64,000 bases of DNA from Nocardioides oleivorans (GTDB lineage Bacteria; Actinomycetota; Actinomycetes; Propionibacteriales; Nocardioidaceae): positions 248,001 through 312,000 of the forward strand of contig NZ_SDWT01000001.1 in NCBI RefSeq assembly GCF_004137255.1. Reading direction: 5' to 3'. Below, in pieces: positions 43,522 to 52,629 of the stretch. Numbering within the stretch: the stretch's first letter is position 1; every line of letters starts with the position of its first letter. A model generated the notes under the pieces. The model did not search any database. It had not been told where the DNA came from and saw only the letters and a list, made by a program, of their open reading frames with translations. Made by a program: the position numbers and the translations under genes.

Positions 43522-44759
43522 TCGCGCGCCTGGCCCTTCTGCCGGGGCGTGACGGCGAAGGTGAACCAGTCGGAGTTGAGCCCGAACGCGGACCGCACGT
43601 CGTCGCCGTCGACGCGGACGGTGCCGGCGGTGCCGATGAACGCCATGTCGATGACCCGGCCGCCGAGGTCGCCGTTGCCGTCGCGCGAGGCGACCTCGAT
43701 GCCGACGAGGTCGCCGATCGCGGGCCACTGCCGCTCGACCTGGGTGTCGTCGACGGTCGAGGTCCAGGTGGAGTACTTCGGGTTGTCGACGCCGTCGTAG
43801 GGGTCGGTCTGCGCGACGAGGTAGGGCATCGAGCCGGCGGCGGAGAAGCCGCCGTTGCTCGCGGAGAACTGGGTGAAGGCCGGCCGGCCGTCGTAGAACA
43901 GCCCCTGCTTCGCGGTCGCCCTGATCGCCTCGGTGGCCGCCGGGTGCTCGATGTCGACGCCGCCGTAGACCTGGCACAGCGAGGTGTCGCAGAGGTCGTA
44001 GTGGGCGGCCGAGGGGTGCGAGCGCTCGAAGGCGGCGTAGGTGCGGGCCGCGACGGACTGCGCGCTGACCGCGGCGGGCTGCCACAGCGCGGGCACCTCC
44101 TGCGGGACGACGCCGCGGAGGTAGGACTCCATCGGGAGCCTGTTGACCGTCTCGCGCTTGGTGCTCTGCCGCGCGGAGGCGGACTGCAGCGTCCCGCGGT
44201 AGTCACGGCGGCTGCCGCCGGGGAGCACCAGGGTCAGCGGGGCGCTCGTGGTGGAGGAGAACTCGGCGTGGCCGCGCAGCTTCTTCCAGGTGCGCCACGG
44301 ACCGCCCGCGGTCCACTGCACCCGGGTGTCGCTGCCCTGGCCGACGAGCCGCCACTTCGTCGCGCGGTTGGTCGGCAGCCGCCAGTTGCGCGGGCGCTCG
44401 AGGCTGCCGACGCGGATCCCGGGCCGGGCGACGACCTGCACGTCGCGGCCGGTGTCGGCGGTGATGAGCACGCGGACCTTGCCGGCGATCCGACCCCACG
44501 TGGTGCCGGGGTAGTAGAACTCGTCGATCTGCTGCCAGGTCAGCCCCTGCAGGGCCGCGCCCTGGGCGCCGTACTGCGACAGCCCGTGCCCGTGGCCGTA
44601 GCCGTGCCCGGTGATGGTGATGGCGGTGCTGCCCGCCACGGTCCACGTCTCGACCTTCTTGCGCGGCGGCGCCTCGGCGCTCGCGGGGAGGACGGGGAGC
44701 AGCAGCGCGCTCGCGAGGACCACGAGCAGCAGGCGGACCAGGTGGGTCGTGCGGGGCAT
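43518..44759 (-). CDS. Secreted SpoIID/LytB domain protein
   Basis: 413-aa exported protein with a signal peptide (VRLLLVVLASALLLPVLPASA) and a SpoIID-type catalytic domain. The N-terminal GHGYGHGHGLSQYGAQGAALQG and the core MESYLRGVVPQEVPALW with SAQSVAARTYA are the family marks; the Glu in VPQEV matches the SpoIID lytic transglycosylase residue. In sporulating Firmicutes SpoIID cuts peptidoglycan; in actinobacteria the role is probably wall remodelling. ATG at 44759 follows GGGGGAGG. First gene of a two-gene operon with the SGNH lipoprotein. Confidence 0.87.
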   Translation of the reverse strand: MPRTTHLVRLLLVVLASALLLPVLPASAEAPPRKKVETWTVAGSTAITITGHGYGHGHGLSQYGAQGAALQGLTWQQIDEFYYPGTTWGRIAGKVRVLITADTGRDVQVVARPGIRVGSLERPRNWRLPTNRATKWRLVGQGSDTRVQWTAGGPWRTWKKLRGHAEFSSTTSAPLTLVLPGGSRRDYRGTLQSASARQSTKRETVNRLPMESYLRGVVPQEVPALWQPAAVSAQSVAARTYAAFERSHPSAAHYDLCDTSLCQVYGGVDIEHPAATEAIRATAKQGLFYDGRPAFTQFSASNGGFSAAGSMPYLVAQTDPYDGVDNPKYSTWTSTVDDTQVERQWPAIGDLVGIEVASRDGNGDLGGRVIDMAFIGTAGTVRVDGDDVRSAFGLNSDWFTFAVTPRQKGQARE

Positions 44760-44892
44760 GGGACCTCCCCCAGCAGGCAGGAGCGGGGTGACGGGCGGGA
44801 CGACGAGCAGAATCACCGAGCGTACAGGCGGGTCGTGAAGCACGGACCCGAACGCCTCGTACGCCGGTCGCGCCCCGTGGCAGACTCCGAGG

Positions 44893-45555
44893 ATGTTCTT
44901 CGCGGAGCGCAGGCGTCGACGTGAGCAGGAGCTGGTCGAGAAGGACCGCTGGCGCGTCGCGCGCAAGCTGGTGGACGAGGACGTCACGGTCCTCGGCGAG
45001 CAGGTCGCCGAGCTCCACGTGGACACCCTCGCCGACGAGCTCGGCCCCGACGCGAGCGACCACTACCGCCGCGCGCTCGAGCTCTACGACCAGGCCACGC
45101 ACCTGCTGGCCGCGAGCCGGACGGCCGACGACGTCACCGCGGTCGAGCAGGTCGTCACCGACGCGCGCTACCACCGGGCCGCGGTGATCGCCCTGCGCGA
45201 CGGAGAGCCGCTCCCCGAGCGCCGTGACCCCTGCTTCTTCAACCCGCAGCACGGTCCCTCGATGCGGGACGTCGAGTGGTCGCCGCCCGGTGGCACTCCG
45301 CGCGTGATCCCGGTCTGCGCCTCCGACGCGCGCCGGCTGGCCGCGGGCGAGGAGCCGCTCGTCCGGATGGTCCGCATCGGCGACCGCTGGGTGCCGTGGC
45401 ACCTCGCAGGGGGCATCGAGGGTGCCATCGACGCCGGTGCCCAGCTGGCCCGCCAGCCCGGCCACGGCGTGCACGGCCAGCAGAACCTCGCGCAGGCCTA
45501 CCTCAACCAGACCACCGGCGGAGCCGACGGGGCAGGCGGCCTGCACACCGGTTGA
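44893..45555 (+). CDS. Actinobacterial conserved hypothetical protein with cysteine motif
   Basis: 220-aa soluble protein. N-terminal half (1-100) is a charged helical coiled-coil-like region. The second half has DPCFFNPQHGPSMRDVEWSPPGG and IPVCASDARRL, a pattern conserved in actinobacterial proteins of unknown function; the two cysteines, about 34 residues apart with a His between them, could bind a metal. The Gln/Gly-rich tail looks disordered. CAGACT lies 6 nt before the ATG at 44893. Function unknown; no signal peptide or membrane segment in this copy. Confidence 0.7.
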   Translation: MFFAERRRRREQELVEKDRWRVARKLVDEDVTVLGEQVAELHVDTLADELGPDASDHYRRALELYDQATHLLAASRTADDVTAVEQVVTDARYHRAAVIALRDGEPLPERRDPCFFNPQHGPSMRDVEWSPPGGTPRVIPVCASDARRLAAGEEPLVRMVRIGDRWVPWHLAGGIEGAIDAGAQLARQPGHGVHGQQNLAQAYLNQTTGGADGAGGLHTG

Positions 45556-45678
45556 CATCGTCGATCCTCCATGACGAGCGTCACATGACGGAGAGGTTCT
45601 CCATCCCCTCCGTGCTCCGTCCTCCGTAGCGTCCCCGGCACCAGCGGCGACCGGCCGCCCCGGAGCCAGGAGCAGACC

Positions 45679-46968
45679 ATGGCGCTGACCGAGATCCCCA
45701 CCCCCGCCCCCGCCCCGACGGCCGAGGCAGGCGCCGCGGCGCCCGAGCCCCGCCTGCGCCGGATGTCCTTCGGCCTGCTGATGGTCTACGTCGCGATCCT
45801 CGCGGTGAACTCCGGGGGCAACGGCATCCTGCTGCCCAACATCGTCTCCGGCATCGACGAGGCGTCGAAGGTCGGCAACCTCGCCTTCGTCACCACGATC
45901 GCCTTCATCGCCAACATCTTCGCCCAGCCGGTGGCCGGCGCCCTGTCGGACGCGACCCGCTCGCGCTTCGGCCGCCGCACTCCCTGGATGGTCGGCGGCG
46001 CCCTGCTCACCAGCGGCTTCCTCCTGGGCCTGCCGCTCGCCGGCTCGGTGCTCACCGTGGCCCTGGTGTGGCTGGTCGTGCAGGTCGGCGTGAACGCCCT
46101 GCAGGCCGCCGCGACCGCCCTCGTCCCCGACCGCTATCCCCCGACCCGGCGCGGCGGGGTGTCGGCGATGATCGGCGTCGGCATCACCATCGGCAACGCC
46201 GTCGGCGTGATCGTCGCCGGCGGCACCGCGACCCGGGGCCTCCTGCCCTACGTCGTCCTCGCAGTCCTCATGGTCGTCGTCGTCGGGCTCTTCGTCACCC
46301 TCAACCGCGACCCCTCGAGCGCCGACCTCCCCCGCCAGCGCACGTCGGCGAAGGACTTCCTGCGCGGCTTCTGGATCAGCCCGCGCCAGCACCCCGACTT
46401 CGCCTGGGCGTTCGCGTCGCGCTTCCTCATGGTGATCGGCTTCTACGGCTCGCAGACCTACGGCCTCTACATCCTGCGCGACTACATCGGTCTCAGCGAC
46501 GCCGAGTCGAACTCGTTCGCCGCCACGATGGGCGTCGTGCTGCTCGTCGGCGTGCTGCTGTCCGCGCTGGGCAGCGGGTGGCTGTCGGACAAGGTCGGGC
46601 GGCGCAAGCCCTTCATCGTCTGGTCGTCGGTCGTCATGTCGCTCGCGCTGGCCATCCCGCTCCTCGTGCCCACCACGACCGGCGTGCTGGCGTACGCCTT
46701 CCTGCTCGGCCTCGGCTTCGGGGTCTACATCTCGATCGACCTGGCGCTGATGACCGAGGTGCTCCCCGCCCGGCTCCAGGGCGAGAGCAGCGCCGGCCGT
46801 GACCTGGCCATCCTCGGGCTGGCGACCACGCTCCCCCAGGCGATGAGCCCGTCGATCGCCGCCGCGCTCGTCACGATCACCGGCGGCTACCCCGCGGTGT
46901 TCGTGTCCGGGATCGTCTTCGTGATGCTCGGCGCCGTGCTGGTCCGCCCGATCAAGGCCGTGCGATGA
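45679..46968 (+). CDS. MFS transporter (GPH/SLC45-like)
   Basis: 429-aa major facilitator with twelve hydrophobic segments. The loop 2-3 motif ALSDATRSRFGRRTPWM and its repeat LSDKVGRRKPF in the second half match cation-coupled sugar/organic-acid symporters of the GPH or SLC45 type. ATG at 45679 follows AGGAG. Its stop overlaps the start of the GlcD-type oxidase, and a PucR regulator follows, so the probable substrate is a hydroxy acid oxidised by that enzyme (inference). Confidence 0.87.
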   Translation: MALTEIPTPAPAPTAEAGAAAPEPRLRRMSFGLLMVYVAILAVNSGGNGILLPNIVSGIDEASKVGNLAFVTTIAFIANIFAQPVAGALSDATRSRFGRRTPWMVGGALLTSGFLLGLPLAGSVLTVALVWLVVQVGVNALQAAATALVPDRYPPTRRGGVSAMIGVGITIGNAVGVIVAGGTATRGLLPYVVLAVLMVVVVGLFVTLNRDPSSADLPRQRTSAKDFLRGFWISPRQHPDFAWAFASRFLMVIGFYGSQTYGLYILRDYIGLSDAESNSFAATMGVVLLVGVLLSALGSGWLSDKVGRRKPFIVWSSVVMSLALAIPLLVPTTTGVLAYAFLLGLGFGVYISIDLALMTEVLPARLQGESSAGRDLAILGLATTLPQAMSPSIAAALVTITGGYPAVFVSGIVFVMLGAVLVRPIKAVR

Positions 46969-48365
46969 CCCTCACGACCGCCCGCGACGCCGTGCTGGTC
47001 GACCTCGACGACCTGGCCGGGCTGCTGCCGCCCGGCACGCTGCTCACCGACCCGGCCTCGACGGCCCGCTACAGCCACGACGAGGCCGAGTGGGCGCCGT
47101 ACGCCGTCCCGCTGGCCGTGGCCCGGCCGACCTCTGCCGAGCAGGTGCGCACCCTCGTGCGCTGGTGCGTCGAGCACGACGTGCCCGTCGTGCCGCGCGG
47201 CGCCGGCACCGGCCTGTCGGGCGGGGCGAACGCGGTGTCGGGGGGCATCGTCGTCAGCTTCGAGCAGATGGCCGCCGTGACGCGCATCGACCCGGTCGAG
47301 CGCCTGGCCGTCGTCCAGCCCGGGGTCGTGAACGACGACCTGCGCGCGGCGGTCGCCGAGCACGGCCTGTGGTACCCGCCGGACCCGGCCAGCTCCCCCT
47401 GGTCGACCATCGGCGGCAACGTCGCGACCAACGCGGGCGGCCTGTGCTGCGTGAAGTACGGCGTCACCGGCGACTACGTCCTCGCCCTCGAGGTCGTCAC
47501 CGGCACAGGTGAGCTCGTGCGCGTGGGCCGCGAGACCGCCAAGGGCGTCGCGGGCTACGACCTGGTCTCCCTGCTGGTCGGCTCCGAGGGCACCCTCGGC
47601 CTGGTCACCGAGATCACCGTGCGGCTGCGGCCGGCGCGCCCGGCCGAGCAGACGGTCGTCGGCTTCTTCGACTCGCTCGTCGCGGCCGGCGAGGCCGTGG
47701 CCGCGGTGGCGCGTGCCGGCACCATCCCCTCCGCGCTCGAGCTGCTCGACCGCCACTGCCTCACGGCCGTCAACGACTGGAAGAACCTCGGCATCGAGGC
47801 CGACTGCGAGGCGATCCTCCTCGCCCGGGTCGACGGCCCGGGCGCCGCCGGGATCGCCGAGGCCGAGGCCGTCCTGGCCGCCTTCGAGGGCGCCGGCGCG
47901 ACGTTCGCGGCGCGCTCGGAGGACGAGGCGGAGGCCGACGCGATGTTCGCCGCCCGTCGCCTGGCCTACCCCGCCCTCGAGCGGCTCGGACCGGTGCTCA
48001 CCGAGGACGTCTGCGTGCCGGTCGGCCGGGTGCCCGAGATGCTCGCCGCCGTGCAGGCGATCGCGGAGCGCCACGACGTGCTGATCGCCAACATCGCCCA
48101 CGCGGGCGACGGCAACCTGCACCCGCTGATCATCACCCCCGCCGGCGACGACGAGGCGCGCGTGCGCGCCCAGCATGCCTTCGACGACATCATCGTCGAG
48201 GCCCTGGCGTGCGGCGGGACGGTCACGGGAGAGCACGGGGTCGGCCTGCTGAAGCGTGCCGGGCTGGCCGCCGAGCTGCCCCTGGCCGTCGTCGACATGC
48301 ACCGCGCGATCCGGCGGGCGCTCGACCCCCACGGGGTGCTCAACCCCGGCAAGGTCGTCACCTGA
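46965..48365 (+). CDS. FAD-linked oxidase, glycolate/D-lactate dehydrogenase GlcD-like
   Basis: 466-aa flavoenzyme of the FAD_binding_4 plus FAD-oxidase_C type, oxidising a 2-hydroxy acid such as glycolate or D-lactate. Seen: VPRGAGTGLSGG, PPDPASS, TIGGNVATNAGG and the C-terminal metal/FAD segment HAGDGNLHPL with GGTVTGEHGVG. GlcE and GlcF partners are not next to it, so it probably acts as a single-chain D-lactate/hydroxyacid dehydrogenase. ATG at 46965 overlaps the transporter stop. Confidence 0.92.
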   Translation: MTLTTARDAVLVDLDDLAGLLPPGTLLTDPASTARYSHDEAEWAPYAVPLAVARPTSAEQVRTLVRWCVEHDVPVVPRGAGTGLSGGANAVSGGIVVSFEQMAAVTRIDPVERLAVVQPGVVNDDLRAAVAEHGLWYPPDPASSPWSTIGGNVATNAGGLCCVKYGVTGDYVLALEVVTGTGELVRVGRETAKGVAGYDLVSLLVGSEGTLGLVTEITVRLRPARPAEQTVVGFFDSLVAAGEAVAAVARAGTIPSALELLDRHCLTAVNDWKNLGIEADCEAILLARVDGPGAAGIAEAEAVLAAFEGAGATFAARSEDEAEADAMFAARRLAYPALERLGPVLTEDVCVPVGRVPEMLAAVQAIAERHDVLIANIAHAGDGNLHPLIITPAGDDEARVRAQHAFDDIIVEALACGGTVTGEHGVGLLKRAGLAAELPLAVVDMHRAIRRALDPHGVLNPGKVVT

Positions 48366-48400
48366 CCACTGGTCCCGGCCCCATGCGCGAGGATGGGGCG

Positions 48401-50077
48401 GTGGGCACGACGGGCGAGGAGACGGCGTACGACGTCGCCGACCTGCGCCGCCGCGCCGACGAGCTCGCCGTCCTGAACGACCTCGCCCGGCGGCTCGCGG
48501 CCCTGCACGACACCCGTGACGTGCTCGACGAGGTGGCTCGCCAGGCCCGGAGGCTGCTCGTCGTCGACGTCGCCTACATCATGCTGCTGCGCACCGACGT
48601 CCTCCGGATCGAGGTCGTCGACGGCGCCATGGGCTCGGCGATGCGCGGCATCGAGCTGAGGTCGGGGCAAGGACTCGGCGGCCAGGTCCTCTCCACGGGT
48701 CGACCCCTGTGGAGCGAGGCCTACCTCGTCGACGACCGCTTCCCCCGCACCCCCGGGACCGAGTCCGCGGCGCAGAGCGAGCAGCTCGGCGGCATCCTCG
48801 GCGTCCCGCTGGTCGTGGGCGAGGAGATCCTCGGCGTGCTCCTCGCGGCCGACCGGCGACCGCGCGCGTTCGTCGACCACGACGTCGAGCTGCTCGCCGG
48901 GCTGGCCGCGCACGCCGCCCTGGCCCTGCGCACGGCCGACCTGTTCGACCGCGAGCGGACGGCCGCGGCCGAGCTGCGGACGGCCATCGCCACCCTGCGC
49001 GAGGTCAGCGAGAGCCGCCAGCGGGCCAGCGACCTGCGCGACGTGCTCGACGACGTGGTGATCCGGGGAGGCGGCCTGCCTGCGGTCGTCGCCGCACTCG
49101 AACGATCGGCGGGCATCCTCGTCGAGGTCCGTGACCACGAGGGTCGGACCCTCGCCGGCGAGCGCTCGCCCGAGGGCGGCCCGGTCGTGCCGGTCAACCT
49201 GCCGAGCGGCCACGCCGGCGACCTCGTCGCCTCCCCGACGACCACCCCGGGCGAGGAGTCCGACCGGCTGCTGCGCATCGGCGCCACGACGGTCGCCGTG
49301 CTGCTGGCCTCGGAGCGCTCGGTCACCGAGGCCGAGCTCCGCACGCGCGGCGAGTTCGTGCACGCGCTGCTCTCCTCCGAGGCCGACGAGGCCAGCCTGC
49401 TCCGACGCGCCCGGGCGATCGGCATCGAGCTCGGCTCGGTGGCGACGGTGGCGGTCGTCGACCCCGAGCCGGTGGGCACGACCGCGGCGACCGCGTTCGC
49501 GGCCCGGCTGGCGGCCGAGGTGCGCGGCTGGTCGGCCGCCCACGCCGGCCAGGTCGTCGTCCTGCTGCCGGCAGGCGTCGAGGACGTGCGCGACGTGGTG
49601 GCCCGCCTGTCCGGGGCCGACGGCACGACGCCGACCACCGGCCTGGCCGCCGGCACCGGCGGACCGAGCGGCGTCCGGACGGCCCACGAGGAGGCCCGGC
49701 AGACCGCAGCGCTGCTCCTCGCGCTCGACCGCCCGGGAGTGTGCGCGACCAGCGAGGACCTCGGTCTCTACCGCTCGCTGTTCAGCCGCGCCGGTCGCGG
49801 CGAGATCGCCGCCTTCGTCCGGACCACGGTCGGCCCGCTGCTCGACCACGACCGCGAGCGCCAGCGCGACCTGACGGTGACCCTCGAGACCTACCTCGAG
49901 CAGGCACGCCACCACGCGCGGACCTGCGAGGTGCTGCACATCCACGCGAACACGCTCTACCAGCGCCTCGACCGGGTCACCGCGCTCCTCGGACCCGGCT
50001 GGAAGGACCCGGGCCGGGCGCTCGAGCTGCAGGTCGCCCTGCGGCTGCACCGGCTCATGGACACCCCCTCCACCTGA
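48401..50077 (+). CDS. PucR/CdaR-type regulator with GAF domain
   Basis: 558-aa transcription factor. GAF sensor at about 25-185 (LARRLAALHDTRDVLDEV, GQGLGGQVL, GILGVPLVVGEEILGVL), a central CdaR-like domain, and the PucR C-terminal HTH (TLETYLEQARHHARTCEVLHIHANTLYQRLDRVTALLG). Such proteins activate use of purines, hydroxy acids or sugar diacids. It directly follows the transporter-oxidase pair and likely controls it. The GTG at 48401 follows GAGGAT by 6 nt; an ATG at 48383 in the same frame is the alternative start. Confidence 0.85.
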   Translation: MGTTGEETAYDVADLRRRADELAVLNDLARRLAALHDTRDVLDEVARQARRLLVVDVAYIMLLRTDVLRIEVVDGAMGSAMRGIELRSGQGLGGQVLSTGRPLWSEAYLVDDRFPRTPGTESAAQSEQLGGILGVPLVVGEEILGVLLAADRRPRAFVDHDVELLAGLAAHAALALRTADLFDRERTAAAELRTAIATLREVSESRQRASDLRDVLDDVVIRGGGLPAVVAALERSAGILVEVRDHEGRTLAGERSPEGGPVVPVNLPSGHAGDLVASPTTTPGEESDRLLRIGATTVAVLLASERSVTEAELRTRGEFVHALLSSEADEASLLRRARAIGIELGSVATVAVVDPEPVGTTAATAFAARLAAEVRGWSAAHAGQVVVLLPAGVEDVRDVVARLSGADGTTPTTGLAAGTGGPSGVRTAHEEARQTAALLLALDRPGVCATSEDLGLYRSLFSRAGRGEIAAFVRTTVGPLLDHDRERQRDLTVTLETYLEQARHHARTCEVLHIHANTLYQRLDRVTALLGPGWKDPGRALELQVALRLHRLMDTPST

Positions 50078-50128
50078 CCCCGCCCGCGACGGGCGAGGTC
50101 TCCATCCCCGGGACCGGCCGTGCGCGGC

Positions 50129-50134
50129 TACGGT
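50129..50134 (+). promoter_or_regulatory. Leaderless -10 element of the first alpha/beta hydrolase gene
   Basis: TACGGT followed by 6 nt and the ATG at 50141. Confidence 0.5.
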
Positions 50135-50140
50135 CGGGTC

Positions 50141-50956
50141 ATGCCGACCTTCCGCACGACCGACGACGTGGCGCTGGCCTACACCGACGAGGGCAGCGGG
50201 CCCACCGTCGTGCTCGTCCACGGGTTCACCGCACCCGCGACCGCGTGGATCCTCACCGTCGACGCGCTCCTCGCCGCCGGCCACCGGGTCGTGACGTTCG
50301 ACCGCCGGGGCCACGGCGAGTCCGAGACGCCCGCGCACGGCCAGCGGATGGCCCGCCACGGTCGCGACCTCGGCGAGCTCCTCGAGCACCTCGACCTGAC
50401 CGAGGTGACGCTGGTGGGGGCGTCGATGGGTGGCAACACCATCTGGGCCTACGTCGACCAGTTCGGGCCCGCTCGCCTGTCCGGCGTGGTGGTCGCCGAC
50501 CAGACGCCGAAGATGCTCAACGACGACTCGTGGCCGCACGGCTTCTACGGCTACGACGCCAGCAACGCCGCCACCCACTTCGACCACGGGGTCCCCCAGC
50601 TCGACGGTGGCCGCACCGTGGACAGGTCGGGCCCGGCCGTGGCGCGGCTGGCCGAGCGCCTCGGCGGTTTCCCCGCCTTCCGCGACAGCACCGCACCCGA
50701 GACGCTGCCGCTGCTGCGCGACCACGCGCTCCAGGACTGGCGCGACGTCGTACGACGCTTCCCCCTGCCGCTGCTCATGCTCGCCGGTCGCGAGAGCCAG
50801 GTCTGGTCGTGCGAGCACGCGGAGGCCGCCGTGGCCGGGACGGCCCACGGCCGCGCCCTCGTCATCGAGGACGCCGGGCACGCGATCAGCATCGACCAGC
50901 CCGACCGCTTCAACGAGGTGCTGCTGGACTTCCTCGGCGAGGTCGCTGACCGGTGA
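50141..50956 (+). CDS. Alpha/beta hydrolase
   Basis: 271-aa hydrolase. Seen: oxyanion region LVHGFTAPATAW, nucleophile Ser in VGASMGGN near 100 and catalytic His in DAGHAISID near 253. Absence of lid insertions fits esterase or haloperoxidase-like members; substrate unknown. The next hydrolase overlaps its stop (GTGA), so the two are coupled. The short ORF 50120 start is rejected in favour of ATG 50141 with its -10. Confidence 0.85.
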   Translation: MPTFRTTDDVALAYTDEGSGPTVVLVHGFTAPATAWILTVDALLAAGHRVVTFDRRGHGESETPAHGQRMARHGRDLGELLEHLDLTEVTLVGASMGGNTIWAYVDQFGPARLSGVVVADQTPKMLNDDSWPHGFYGYDASNAATHFDHGVPQLDGGRTVDRSGPAVARLAERLGGFPAFRDSTAPETLPLLRDHALQDWRDVVRRFPLPLLMLAGRESQVWSCEHAEAAVAGTAHGRALVIEDAGHAISIDQPDRFNEVLLDFLGEVADR

Positions 50957-51693
50957 GGCTCGCGACCCAGCAGCACGGCATCGGTCCCAAGCGGGTCGCG
51001 CTCGTCCACGGCCTCGGCGCCGACGGCGCGCTCTGGCACGCGGTGACCGAGCGCCTCGTCGCCGCCGGCGGCGTCACCGTCACCACCGTCGACCTGCGGG
51101 GCCACGGCGCGAGCGGGCGTGCGGACGACTACTCCGTCCAGGCGTTCGCCGACGACCTCGTCGAGACCCTGCCGTCCGGGCTCGACGTCGTGGTCGGGCA
51201 CTCCCTCGGCGGCACCGTCCTCGAGCGAGCCGTCGCCCGGCTGGCCCCGGCTCACGCGGTCTACCTCGACCCGGGCTTCCGGCTCGGCCTGCCGACCTCG
51301 GGGCTCGCGGGGCGGGTCTTCTGGGCGGCATCCCCGGTGAGCGTCGTCGGCGCAGCCCTCCTCCAGAAGCTGCGCAGCCGTGGCCGGCCGCCGATGTCGC
51401 CCGCGGACGCCGCGCTCCACGAGGCGGCGACCGCGAGGTTCGACAAGTCGATGGCGGTCGGCGTGTTCCGCGAGGTCGCGCACCACCCCGCGCCGGTGGC
51501 GGCGCCGGCCGTGCCGTCGACGATCGTGCTGTCCGACGACTCCCCGGCCGTCCTCCCCGACGACGTGGCCGACCGCCTGGCCGCCCTGGGCTGGGACGTA
51601 CGCCGTCTGCCCGGGGTCGGCCACGACTTCTGGCTCCAGGACGCCGAGCGCACCTGGGTGAGCATCGCCGACCTGGTGGTCGCGCGGGGCTGA
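50953..51693 (+). CDS. Alpha/beta hydrolase (second of pair)
   Basis: 246-aa hydrolase. Nucleophile Ser in VVGHSLGG, oxyanion HGLGADG near 19-25, catalytic His in GVGHDFWLQ near 229. Low similarity to the preceding hydrolase beyond the fold, so not a recent tandem duplicate. GTG at 50953 within the previous stop codon. Cytosolic; substrate unknown. Confidence 0.84.
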   Translation: MRLATQQHGIGPKRVALVHGLGADGALWHAVTERLVAAGGVTVTTVDLRGHGASGRADDYSVQAFADDLVETLPSGLDVVVGHSLGGTVLERAVARLAPAHAVYLDPGFRLGLPTSGLAGRVFWAASPVSVVGAALLQKLRSRGRPPMSPADAALHEAATARFDKSMAVGVFREVAHHPAPVAAPAVPSTIVLSDDSPAVLPDDVADRLAALGWDVRRLPGVGHDFWLQDAERTWVSIADLVVARG

Positions 51694-51738
51694 GGCTGCG
51701 GGCCCGGGGCTGTCGTACCCGCCTGTGACACTGGGCGG

Positions 51739-52629
51739 GTGCCCGAGGGAGACAGCGTCTGGAAGCTCGCCCGCCGACTGGACCGCCAGCTCGCCGGACA
51801 GGTCGTGACGCGCTCCGACTTCCGGGTGCCCCGGCTGGCGACCCGTGACCTCGGAGGGCGCACGGTGCTGGGCCACGACACGCACGGCAAGCACCTCCTC
51901 ACCCGCTTCTCCGCCACCGACTCCTCGCCCGCGGCCACGCTGCACAGCCACCTGAAGATGGACGGGTCGTGGTCGACGCTCGCGCCGGACAAGCGGTTGC
52001 CGGGGAGGGTCCAGCCGCACGTGCGCCTGGTGCTCAGCCTCGAGGACCGGCGCACCGTGCACGGCATCCGGCTGCACGACCTCGACCTGGTCGCCACCGA
52101 CCGCGAGCACGACCTGGTCGGCCACCTCGGCCCCGACCCGCTCCGCGCGGACTGGGACGCGGAGGAGGCCGTCCGCCGGGTCGGCGACGACCCGGCCAGG
52201 CCGCTGGTGAGCGCCCTGCTCGACCAGAGGTCGATGGCCGGCCTGGGCAACCTCTGGGCCAACGAGCTCGCCTTCCTCAGCGGCGTGAGTCCGTGGACAC
52301 CCGTCGGTGACGTCGACGTGGATCGCCTCGTCGAGCGCGCGGCCACGATGCTGCGACACTCGGCGACGGTCGAGGGCGCCTACCAGGTCACCACCGGGTC
52401 GTCCGCGAAGGGCGACGACCACTGGGTCGTCGGGCGTCAGCGCCGCGGGTGTCGCCGGTGCGGCGGACCGGTCAGCACGGTGGAGGAGATCCCGGGAGAC
52501 GCCGCCAACCGCTGGACGTGGTGGTGCGCGACCTGCCAGCCCGGTCCCGGCCCCGACGCGCGGGTCAGACGCGGTGCAGGCGGCGGGCCGCCTCGGCGAT
52601 CGACCCGCTCATCGAGGGGTAGACCGTGA
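51739..52629 (+). CDS. nei: Endonuclease VIII-type DNA glycosylase (Fpg/Nei family)
   Basis: 296-aa base-excision glycosylase/AP lyase removing oxidised bases. Start MPEGD gives catalytic Pro2-Glu3 after Met removal; Lys51 in HGKHLL is the beta-hairpin lysine; helix-two-turn-helix LLDQRSMAGLGNLWANE near 160-176; zinc finger Cys238-Cys241 and Cys263-Cys266. Nei-type start (MPEGDxV) suggests pyrimidine lesions. The last 26 residues follow the finger, are low-complexity and are read over the end of the convergent lpdA gene (65-bp overlap). GTG at 51739 follows GACACT by 6 nt. Confidence 0.9.
   Translation: MPEGDSVWKLARRLDRQLAGQVVTRSDFRVPRLATRDLGGRTVLGHDTHGKHLLTRFSATDSSPAATLHSHLKMDGSWSTLAPDKRLPGRVQPHVRLVLSLEDRRTVHGIRLHDLDLVATDREHDLVGHLGPDPLRADWDAEEAVRRVGDDPARPLVSALLDQRSMAGLGNLWANELAFLSGVSPWTPVGDVDVDRLVERAATMLRHSATVEGAYQVTTGSSAKGDDHWVVGRQRRGCRRCGGPVSTVEEIPGDAANRWTWWCATCQPGPGPDARVRRGAGGGPPRRSTRSSRGRP

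Noticed and set aside
45552..45557. TTGACA as promoter of the MFS gene
   Set aside because: No acceptable -10 at 16-19 bp; the sequence also contains the stop of the preceding gene.
45589..45612. Imperfect hairpin CGGAGAGG/CCCCTCCG before the MFS gene
   Set aside because: Eight-base arms with one mismatch and an eight-base loop are expected by chance at this GC content.
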